Below are positions 1-5,672 of a stretch of DNA of 8,255 nt, piece by piece (within the stretch, counting starts at the first letter, position 1; each line of letters opens with the position of its first letter). The notes under the pieces are model-generated. The model worked only from the letters and a program-made list of their open reading frames with translations, did no database searches and was not told the DNA's origin. The position numbers and the translations under genes were made by a program. The DNA comes from Oscillospiraceae bacterium (lineage in GTDB: Bacteria; Bacillota; Clostridia; Oscillospirales; UBA929). Where the stretch lies: the NCBI GenBank assembly GCA_031258665.1, contig JAIRML010000009.1, positions 1 through 8,255 of the forward strand, written 5' to 3'.

Positions 1-14
1 AAAATTCTTGTTTT

Positions 15-37
15 TTATTGCCGCGAAGCGGCAATAA
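15..37. repeat. Perfect inverted repeat downstream of dnaX, possible atypical terminator
   Basis: Two 10-base arms (15-24 and 28-37) are exact reverse complements around a 3-base loop, about 39 bases past the dnaX stop. The position suits a dnaX transcript end. However, in the leftward direction the hairpin is followed by an A-rich stretch rather than a U tract, and in the rightward direction by GTTACTAATT, so it is not a canonical intrinsic terminator either way. It may be a 3'-end-stabilising hairpin, or a terminator helped by other factors. The function is inferred from position only. Confidence 0.45.
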
Positions 38-75
38 GTTACTAATTCGCTGTCGGTCGCGGGTGTGTCGGGGGC

Positions 76-1725
76 TCAGGGCTCGACCCGGATCACGCCT
101 TCGCCCCGGCGAAGCAGCGCCGCCAGCCGGTCGGCCGTCGGAGACGGCGGAAGGCCGGTAGAGACGACAATCTCCACCGGGCGCCCGAGGACGCGCGCCG
201 CCGCCCGGGTCAGCGTGTCGAGCAGGTCTTTGTCCCGCAGCCGCTCCAGCTCATGCGCCTCGACGGCGATGAGCAGCTCGCGGGCCCGGACGGTGAAGTG
301 CGCCCCGCGCAGCAGCGCGGTGGAAAACAGAGAGATCTCCCCCTCGAGCGCCCGCAAAAACGCGGCGGCAAAATCGTCCGGCGCCGGCGCCTCCGCGGCG
401 GTTATCGCCGCGTCGTCTGCCTCCGCGGCGCCCATCTCTGGGGCGTCTGTCTCTGGGGCATCTGTCTCCGCGGTGTCTGTCTCTGGGGCGCCTGTGGGGC
501 GCGCCGTCTGGGCGGCCGCCGGGGGAGGTGTCGGGCCCACGGCCGCCGGCGCGGCGCCGGGGTTTGCCAGGGCAGGGCCGCGTGTGCCGAGCGCCTGTTC
601 CAAGGCCGCCACGCGGGCGGCCAACGCTGTCGCGTCGCCCGAGAGCCGCTCGTCGCAGAGCCGCAGCAGGCAGAGTTCCATGTCCACGTGCCGGTTGCCG
701 CCGCGTGCCATCAGGCCCTGCGCCTCCTGAATGAGAGCGATGGCCGACAGCAGCCGGGCCTGCCCAAACTGCGCCGCGAGGGACCGCGCGGCCGCGCCGT
801 CGGGTTCGATTCCGGACAGGGATGGCAGGTCCGAGGTGTACGCCGACAGCAGCAGGTCCCGCAGCAGCACACAGAGTTCGTCCAGCACCGAGGCCATGTC
901 CCGCCCGGCTGCCATGAGATCGGCAAAGAGGGACAGCGCCCGCGCGGCTTCCCGCGCGGCCACGGCGGCGGCCAGGTCAGAGATCCGCGTGAGTCCCGCC
1001 AGCCCGAGCGCGTCACAGACAGCCGGCTCGTCCACCTGAGACGGTCCGGCGGTGACGCATTGGTCCAGCAGCGAGAGCGCGTCGCGCAGAGATCCGTCCG
1101 CCAGACGGGTCAGCATCCGCGCGGCCCCTTCGGTGAGAGAAAGGCCCTCCTCGGCGGCCACCGCGCGCAGCCGCGCCAGGATGTCGGCGGGGGCAATGCG
1201 GCGGAAAGCGAACCGCTGGCAGCGGGACAGGATGGTGGCCGGAACCTTGTGTATCTCGGTGGTGGCCATAGCGAACAGCACGTGGGGAGGAGGCTCCTCC
1301 AGCACCGTGAGAAGCGCGTTGAACGCCCCGGAGGACAGCATATGGACTTCGTCGATGATATACACCCGGCGTTTCACGGCGGCGGGCGTGTAGACCAATT
1401 CTTCCCGCAGTGTGCGGATGTTGTCCACCCCTGTGTGGGAGGCGGCGTCCATCTCAACGACGTCCAGGACACTGCCGTTTAAAATGCCGAGACAGGACGG
1501 ACATTGGTTGCAGGGGTCGCCGCGCACGGGCGTCTCGCAGTTGACGGCGCGGGCGAGGATTTTGGCGCACGTCGTCTTGCCCGTTCCCCGCGTGCCGGTA
1601 AACAGGTAGGCGTGTGACAGCCGCCCGGCCACACACTCGTTTTTCAAGGTTTCCGTGACATGCCGTTGGCCGACCACATCGGCAAATACAAGCGGCCGCC
1701 ATTTTCGATACAGTGCCTTGTACAC
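76..1725 (-). CDS. dnaX: DNA polymerase III subunit gamma/tau
   Basis: This is the clamp-loader ATPase that loads the beta sliding clamp and organises the replisome. With the GTG at 1725 the protein is 549 residues and begins with the family's hallmark YKALYRKWRP. AAA+ features in order: Walker A GTRGTGKT at 44-51; four zinc-binding cysteines at about 63, 72, 75 and 78; Walker B VYIIDEVH at 121-128; an SRC arginine-finger motif at 167-169; and sensor 2 GSLRDAL near 211-217. A collar domain follows, then an Ala/Pro/acidic linker (about 380-450) and a tau-like C-terminal region. I saw no A-rich frameshift site, so a single tau-like product is likely. The frame stays open upstream to 1818, but that would run into the SRP RNA; the GTG has GGAGGAGG five bases upstream. 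Transcription probably comes at least partly from the SRP RNA promoter. The identity is secure. Confidence 0.97.
   Translation of the reverse strand: MYKALYRKWRPLVFADVVGQRHVTETLKNECVAGRLSHAYLFTGTRGTGKTTCAKILARAVNCETPVRGDPCNQCPSCLGILNGSVLDVVEMDAASHTGVDNIRTLREELVYTPAAVKRRVYIIDEVHMLSSGAFNALLTVLEEPPPHVLFAMATTEIHKVPATILSRCQRFAFRRIAPADILARLRAVAAEEGLSLTEGAARMLTRLADGSLRDALSLLDQCVTAGPSQVDEPAVCDALGLAGLTRISDLAAAVAAREAARALSLFADLMAAGRDMASVLDELCVLLRDLLLSAYTSDLPSLSGIEPDGAAARSLAAQFGQARLLSAIALIQEAQGLMARGGNRHVDMELCLLRLCDERLSGDATALAARVAALEQALGTRGPALANPGAAPAAVGPTPPPAAAQTARPTGAPETDTAETDAPETDAPEMGAAEADDAAITAAEAPAPDDFAAAFLRALEGEISLFSTALLRGAHFTVRARELLIAVEAHELERLRDKDLLDTLTRAAARVLGRPVEIVVSTGLPPSPTADRLAALLRRGEGVIRVEP
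430..489 (-). repeat. dnaX: 15-bp tandem repeat inside the dnaX linker
   Basis: Four adjacent 15-base units (430-444, 445-459, 460-474, 475-489) have the plus-strand form GTCTGTCTCTGGGGC. Two are identical and two differ at a few positions. On the coding strand they encode pentapeptides of the type APETD/TAETD in the acidic flexible linker between the ATPase/collar part and the C-terminal domain. The unit length is a multiple of three, so copy-number change would keep the frame. Confidence 0.8.
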
Positions 1726-1730
1726 GTGGC

Positions 1731-1738
1731 CCTCCTCC
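1731..1738 (-). promoter_or_regulatory. dnaX ribosome binding site (decides the GTG start)
   Basis: On the minus strand this reads GGAGGAGG, five bases before the GTG at 1725. It selects the GTG over the upstream in-frame start at 1818, which would lie inside the SRP RNA. Confidence 0.85.
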
Positions 1739-1769
1739 GGGGCGGACACTCCCTCCGGCGCCCCACGGC

Positions 1770-2069
1770 GTCGTTCTCCCGCAAGACCGCACACCCGCCG
1801 TTGAGGCGCGTGATCCATCCGTTACCCGGGCCGCCGGCTCGGAGACGGCGCCCTCGCGGCACACGGGAGGCACCGCTTAATGCTGCTCGGTTCCCCGCCT
1901 GACATGGTTCACGGGTTCCCGTTGCGCAAGACCGGCTCCTCATCGCTGCACACCCGGGGCTGACGACACATCGCGGCCCCGCCGGCGGGGATTCATCCCT
2001 GCTGAGGCGGGTTGCAGGTGACAGGGCACCGCCGGCTCCCCGACTAGTGCGGTCTTGCGGAAGAACGAC
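1770..2069 (-). ncRNA. ffs: Signal recognition particle RNA, bacterial large type with Alu domain
   Basis: This is the RNA scaffold of the SRP, which with Ffh targets nascent membrane and secreted proteins. The S-domain core reads GUCAGGCGGGGAACCGAGCA: a GGAA tetraloop (1891-1894) closed by CGG/CCG and followed by the conserved GCAGCAUUAAG. The Alu domain is present: the segment at 2006-2030 reads GGUGCCCUGUCACCUGCAA onward, followed by CAGCAGGGAUGAAUCCC, as in Bacillus/Clostridium large SRP RNAs. The first 23 bases (2047-2069) pair with the last 23 (1770-1792), with only one G-U wobble, forming the terminal helix. Length is ~300 nt, near the ~270 nt of B. subtilis scRNA. Lying directly upstream of dnaX is typical in Firmicutes. 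True ends may lie several bases beyond the helix: the predicted start is near 2082, and no clear terminator separates the RNA from dnaX. Confidence 0.95.
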
Positions 2070-2088
2070 TGTCAGATGCAACACATGT

Positions 2089-2117
2089 ATTATACTATGA
2101 AACGCGTACAAAGGCAA
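2089..2117 (-). promoter_or_regulatory. Sigma-A promoter of the SRP RNA (and probably dnaX)
   Basis: On the minus strand the -35 is TTGCCT (2112-2117) and the -10 is a perfect TATAAT (2089-2094), with exactly 17 bases between. Predicted initiation is near 2082, a little over ten bases before the SRP RNA terminal helix. The -35 begins 15 bases after the stop codon of the FlhB-like gene, with no terminator visible between them, so some readthrough from the upstream pair is possible. Confidence 0.88.
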
Positions 2118-2131
2118 TGGAGCATTTTTGG

Positions 2132-2458
2132 TCAGCGTATGTCCCCGGGTCGGGCCCGCGGTTCCCTCACCCCCAGGCTTCGGTCCATGTCACAGACAAA
2201 GAGCAAAATCTGCGCCACGACGGCGTAGAGTTCGGGCGGGATCTCCCGTCCGAGGCCGATCTCATTCAGGGTGTGCGCCAGTTCCGGGTCCATGTGGACG
2301 GGGACCCCGCTCCCGCGCGCTGTGTCGACAATGCGCTCCGCCGCGAGCCCGCGGCCGATGGCCACCACGCGCGGCGCGTCGTCGCGCTCCGTGTCAAAGC
2401 GCAGGGCGGCGGCCTCCCTGCGCAGCGGTCTCTCTTTCCATCTGGTCATCTCAGTCAC
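2132..2458 (-). CDS. Stand-alone FlhB cytoplasmic-domain-like protein (YlqH-type)
   Basis: A 108-residue protein resembling the C-terminal cytoplasmic part of FlhB, the flagellar type III export switch. The pattern is AAALRFD, then PRVVAIGRG, AERIVDTARGSGVPVHMDPELAH, and finally IPPELYAVVAQIL, which matches the FlhB/YscU C-terminal fold and small Firmicutes proteins such as B. subtilis YlqH. There are no membrane segments, and the NPTH autocleavage motif of true FlhB is absent, so it is not an intact export switch. It sits 23 bases after the FliK-like gene in the same direction and is likely co-transcribed with it. The start is uncertain: a GTG at 2458, or an ATG three codons later at 2449; neither has a strong Shine-Dalgarno. 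Role in the cell is unknown. Confidence 0.85.
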   Translation of the reverse strand: MTEMTRWKERPLRREAAALRFDTERDDAPRVVAIGRGLAAERIVDTARGSGVPVHMDPELAHTLNEIGLGREIPPELYAVVAQILLFVCDMDRSLGVREPRARPGDIR

Positions 2459-2481
2459 ATCCGTTCTCGTGGGCGGCCGTG

Positions 2482-4476
2482 TCAGGCCTGCCGGTCAAAG
2501 CGATAGCGGCGGTCGAAAAACGCCTTCGCCTCCGCCACAGCCAGGGGGCCGGCGGCGGGCTCCAGCAATTGGATGGAGGAGGAGCGGGTCAATCGATAGC
2601 CGGCGCCCTCCAGCAGAGCGCCGAGCTTCGGCGCGGCGGCCCGCACGAAATCGGCCTGTTCTTTGGACGGCAGCCGAAAGTCGCACTCCACATGTTTCCC
2701 GATGACTTTGACGAGCGCCTCCACGCGCCCCATGTGGGCGGTGCTGAGGGAGAGAAACAGCGTGGCGTTTTTCGGGTCGATCCGGCTGCGGGCGCCGTCG
2801 CCGCCGAAGATGTACAGCTCCGCCGTCGTCTCCTGCCCGTTCAGTATGACCGGCCACTGGACCACAGTCGCGAAGTTGCCGAGTTGTTGTGTAAACCGCA
2901 CGCCGGCGGCGATGTCCCGTAGCGTGGCCTCCGCCCGCGCCCGTTCGGCGGGCGGGCGGGCGGAGGCCTCCTCACCCGCGGCGCGCAGCGCGTCGAGGAG
3001 AGCGCGGGTCAGACGGTCCGCGTCCATCGCCCGGGGCAGCCCGTCGGCCTGCCCCGGGCGGATGTCCCGAAAAAGTTCGGCCAGCGCCGCGCGCAGGGGC
3101 GGCGCGTTCTCCCTGTCCGGGGGTGGGGGTAAGCCGTCGGGCGGATTCGCGGGGGATGGGCTGTCGTCCGCCGCCATGCCGGACCCACTGCCCGCCGCCG
3201 CCCCTGTGCCGGACGGCGCCTGCTTGGAGACGGGCAAGATCCCGGGGGTTGTCGCATCGGCTGCCGCGCGTTCGGCGGGCGGCGGCTCTGCCCCCGATGG
3301 GGCAGCCGCGCGCGGGGCGGGCCTGTCCGTTTCCGTCGTTTCCTTTGCCCCGGCGGGTCCGTTTGTCCCGGGCGTCTCCGGTATCTTGGCTGCCCCGGCT
3401 GCCCTAGCGGCTGCCCCGGTCGCTCCGAATGTGCCGACGATCCGGGCCAGATCGGCCGGTATGTGCTCGGCTGTGGGCGCGCCCGCTGGCGTCGCGGCGG
3501 CGTCCGCCCCGGGGGTTTCGGGTTGTGCGGGCGCCCCGGTGGAGTCCGGGACGCTTGCTGTCGCGTAGATCATCGCGCGCAGGGTGTCGATGTCCACCAC
3601 TCCGGGCAGCCCGGCGCCCCCGGTCGGGTTGGCTGCGGTGCGCCCGAAGATGGAAAGAATTTCTGTCTCGAGTGAGGCCGCCGTGTGGGGAGAGATGGCT
3701 TCCGGGTGGACCGCGCCGCCCGGCGCGGAGCCGCCCCATGCGGCCGGCTGTACGGGCAGAGGCGACGCGTCTGCCGCATCCCCGCACGTGACGGCGCCCG
3801 GGGGGGCGCCGCGGACATCGGACGCCGCCGGCCCGGCTGCGGCGCGCGCGGGCGCGGGTGCGATCGCCGCCGTGGGGGTGGCGCCCCGCGTGTCCGCGTG
3901 TCCGGCCGTCTCCGCGGCGGGGAAGAGCAGATCCATCAGATCGGCGAGCTGTCGGCCGAGCATCAAGTCCTGCCGGCTCATCCGATTGAGAAGCGAGACG
4001 GACTGCTTGTCGAGGGGGATGTTGTGTGCCCGCAGGAACACGGCCTGTTCCGGGGTGATGTCGGGGATGGAGACAAGGGCCGAGGCCAGCCATCGAAACA
4101 GGCGCTCCGCCGGCGGCAGACCGGCATTGAGCATCGCCGAGACCAGACGCACGTTTTGAGGGGTCTGACCGGCTTTCCACTGGCGCAGCAATGAACGGGC
4201 GTCGGAGCGCCCGTCGGCCGCCTTCACCAGCAATGCGCCGTCGGCCTGCCCGGAGACGGTCAGCCACAACGTGTCGCCGGGTGACGCCTGAAAAATGGTT
4301 TCGCTGCGCGCCGACAGGACCGCCCCGTCTGGCAGCCGCAGTGTGAGCTGCCGCCCGGAAGCGGTCAGCACTTCCGCTTCCAGCACATCGCCCACAGATG
4401 CAGCGGGGCTGTGCTCTTGCGCGGCGGCATTGGGCGGTGTCCGGGCGGCCGGCGGCATGGATGCATCGATCCTCAT
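2482..4476 (-). CDS. FliK C-terminal-domain protein (flagellar hook-length-control-like, YlqG-type)
   Basis: A 664-residue protein. An N-terminal ~190 residues include a beta-rich stretch (VLEAEVLTASGRQLTLRLPDG type). A long Ala/Pro/Gly low-complexity middle follows (about 190-440), then a C-terminal domain (about 519-664) with FATVVQWPVILNG, ATLFLSLSTAHMGRVEALVKV and HVECDFRLPSKEQADFV. That C-terminal pattern resembles the Flg_hook domain of FliK, which in flagellated bacteria interacts with FlhB to switch export specificity. The ATG at 4476 (MRIDAS) is preceded by GAGG with 6-base spacing; a GTG seven codons upstream (4497) lacks a Shine-Dalgarno. Its partner just downstream is an FlhB-domain protein, which supports the family call. 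No other flagellar gene is visible, so this may be a paralog with a separate job, like YlqG in Bacillus. Confidence 0.8.
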   Translation of the reverse strand: MRIDASMPPAARTPPNAAAQEHSPAASVGDVLEAEVLTASGRQLTLRLPDGAVLSARSETIFQASPGDTLWLTVSGQADGALLVKAADGRSDARSLLRQWKAGQTPQNVRLVSAMLNAGLPPAERLFRWLASALVSIPDITPEQAVFLRAHNIPLDKQSVSLLNRMSRQDLMLGRQLADLMDLLFPAAETAGHADTRGATPTAAIAPAPARAAAGPAASDVRGAPPGAVTCGDAADASPLPVQPAAWGGSAPGGAVHPEAISPHTAASLETEILSIFGRTAANPTGGAGLPGVVDIDTLRAMIYATASVPDSTGAPAQPETPGADAAATPAGAPTAEHIPADLARIVGTFGATGAAARAAGAAKIPETPGTNGPAGAKETTETDRPAPRAAAPSGAEPPPAERAAADATTPGILPVSKQAPSGTGAAAGSGSGMAADDSPSPANPPDGLPPPPDRENAPPLRAALAELFRDIRPGQADGLPRAMDADRLTRALLDALRAAGEEASARPPAERARAEATLRDIAAGVRFTQQLGNFATVVQWPVILNGQETTAELYIFGGDGARSRIDPKNATLFLSLSTAHMGRVEALVKVIGKHVECDFRLPSKEQADFVRAAAPKLGALLEGAGYRLTRSSSIQLLEPAAGPLAVAEAKAFFDRRYRFDRQA

Positions 4477-4482
4477 GGCGAA

Positions 4483-4486
4483 CCTC
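4483..4486 (-). promoter_or_regulatory. Ribosome binding site of the FliK-like gene
   Basis: GAGG on the minus strand, six bases before the ATG at 4476. It is modest, but better than anything in front of the alternative GTG at 4497, so it decides the start. Confidence 0.55.
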
Positions 4487-4611
4487 GTTTCTCCCACGCG
4501 CCAAAATGGGGCATCCGCATGCCCTCACCCTCTCTCGTTATATAGTATCGTGTGTCTGCGCCCGCGAGATTACGTCTCGGCGCGGAAAAATCCCATGCGG
4601 CGGCGCGGTGG

Positions 4612-4640
4612 AAAAAACGGCCCCGCCCCGGAGGGGGCCG
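4612..4640 (-). terminator. Leftward intrinsic terminator in the divergent region
   Basis: On the minus strand CGGCCCC (4634-4640) pairs with GGGGCCG (4618-4624) around a 9-base loop, followed directly by six Ts (4612-4617): a textbook intrinsic terminator shape. It lies about 135 bases upstream of the FliK-like start and just left of the ksgA promoter. It could insulate the left operon from leftward readthrough or antisense transcription of ksgA, or act as an attenuator if the FliK-like promoter lies further right. I could not find a convincing leftward promoter on its right side. Confidence 0.7.
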
Positions 4641-4662
4641 CCGTTTGCCTCTGCAAAACAAA

Positions 4663-4691
4663 TTGACGCGGTGGGGGAAGTTTGTTACAAT
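4663..4691 (+). promoter_or_regulatory. Sigma-A promoter of ksgA (and probably prs)
   Basis: The -35 is TTGACG (4663-4668) and the -10 is TACAAT (4686-4691), with a 17-base spacer. Predicted initiation near 4698 gives a ~64-base leader before the ksgA ATG. Confidence 0.85.
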
Positions 4692-4712
4692 ATGAGTGGG
4701 AACGATCCGCCC

Positions 4713-4745
4713 GCCGGCGGCGCCGGCCGGCATTTTTGTTGCCGG
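4713..4745 (+). promoter_or_regulatory. ksgA leader with competing hairpins (possible attenuator)
   Basis: GCCGGC (4713-4718) and GCCGGC (4722-4727) can form a 6-bp hairpin, with a five-T run at 4733-4737 three nucleotides after a short spacer. An alternative hairpin pairs CCGGC (4727-4731) with GCCGG (4741-4745) and places the T run in its loop. The two share base 4727 and crowd each other just before the Shine-Dalgarno GGAAGGAG (4748-4755). The structures are seen; regulation is inference, since GC-rich DNA readily yields such pairings. Confidence 0.35.
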
Positions 4746-4761
4746 ACGGAAGGAGAACGCC

Positions 4762-5652
4762 ATGGAAGGAGAAGACGGGCGGCTGTGCGACGCGCGCTAC
4801 GTCCGCGCGTTGCTGGCCCGGCACGGATTTCATTTTTCCCGCGCGCGGGGGCAGAATTTTCTTACAGCGGACTGGGTACCGCAGTCCATGGTGCGGTGCG
4901 CCGGATTGGACGGGACCCAAAATGTCTTTGAGGTGGGCCCCGGCTTGGGCGCACTCACGCGTCCGCTGGCGCGGGCGGCCCGGCGCGTCGTGACCGTCGA
5001 AGTGGATGTGTCGCTCCGGCCCGTGCTTGCCGAGACGCTGGCGGGGCTTGGCAATGTGGACGTGCTCTGGGCGGATGTGCTGACATTGGACCTGCCGGCG
5101 CTGGTCGCCACGTATTTTGCGGGCCGCCGCCCGGTGGTGTGCGCCAACCTTCCCTACGCCGTCACCACACCGGTGCTCGCGCGCCTGTTGGGGTCCGGGC
5201 TGTTTGAAGCGCTGACGGTCATGGTGCAAAAGGAGGTGGCCCAGCGCCTGTGCGCCGCCCCCGGCACATCCGCATACGGAGCCTTTTCTGTCTACGTGGG
5301 TGTGCATGCGCGCCCGGCGATCGCCTTTGACGTGCCGCCGGACGCGTTCCTGCCCAGGCCGCGCGTGACATCAAGCGTCGTGCACATGGTCTGCCAAAAA
5401 CGGCCGTTGCGCCACGAGACTTTGTTTTTTCGGTTGGTGAGGGCCGCCTTTGGGCAACGCCGCAAGACGCTGCTGAACGCGCTGGCGCCGGCTCTGCCGT
5501 TCCCGAAAGATGCGCTGTCGGAGCTGATCGCATCCTGCGGCCTTGCGCCGTCGGCACGGGGCGAGACACTGGGGATCCCGGAATTCGAAGCGCTTTCAGA
5601 CGCGGCGGCGGCGCAGACGGGGGAGAGCGGGTTTGGCGGGGCAAACGCATGA
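4762..5652 (+). CDS. rsmA: 16S rRNA (adenine1518-N6/adenine1519-N6)-dimethyltransferase
   Basis: Also called KsgA. It uses S-adenosylmethionine to dimethylate two adjacent adenines in the 3' terminal helix of 16S rRNA, a late small-subunit maturation step. The product has 296 residues, near the usual length. Motifs: GQNFL at 30-34; SAM-binding motif I VFEVGPGLGALT at 55-66; acidic ribose-binding VEVD at 79-82; catalytic NLPY at 129-132; QKEVAQR near 156-162; PRPRVTSSVV near 198-207; and FGQRRKTLLN at 230-239. The ATG at 4762 is preceded by GGAAGGAG with 6-base spacing; the longer open frame back to 4696 would begin at the predicted transcription start and is unlikely to be used. It has its own promoter and is followed after 20 bases by prs. 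Confidence 0.97.
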   Translation: MEGEDGRLCDARYVRALLARHGFHFSRARGQNFLTADWVPQSMVRCAGLDGTQNVFEVGPGLGALTRPLARAARRVVTVEVDVSLRPVLAETLAGLGNVDVLWADVLTLDLPALVATYFAGRRPVVCANLPYAVTTPVLARLLGSGLFEALTVMVQKEVAQRLCAAPGTSAYGAFSVYVGVHARPAIAFDVPPDAFLPRPRVTSSVVHMVCQKRPLRHETLFFRLVRAAFGQRRKTLLNALAPALPFPKDALSELIASCGLAPSARGETLGIPEFEALSDAAAAQTGESGFGGANA

Positions 5653-5672
5653 GAAGAACGGAGGTGGGCACA

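Noticed and set aside
253..1482. Long plus-strand open frame opposite dnaX (409 codons)
   Set aside because: It lies antisense to a fully recognisable dnaX; its Arg/Gly/Gln-rich composition matches no family I know and is what GC-rich third positions give on the opposite strand.
1644..2117. Open frames crossing the 1726-2110 interval
   Set aside because: The interval is a structured SRP RNA with its own promoter, and no frame there has a ribosome binding site or recognisable protein.
2663..3568. Long plus-strand open frame opposite the FliK-like gene
   Set aside because: Ala/Ser/Gly low-complexity shadow of the Ala/Pro-rich middle of the minus-strand gene; no ribosome binding site or family motif.
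3404..4528. Second minus-strand frame (374 codons) overlapping the FliK-like gene
   Set aside because: Arg/Gly/His-rich composition with no domain, a frame-shifted shadow of the FliK-like coding sequence.
4520..4585. Possible flagellar-type (sigma-D-like) or sigma-A promoter for the FliK-like gene around GATACTATATAAC on the minus strand
   Set aside because: The AT-rich TACTAT/TATATA box could be a -10, but no matching -35 at 16-18 bases is present, and the match to TAAA-N15-GCCGATAA is poor. The true promoter remains unlocated.
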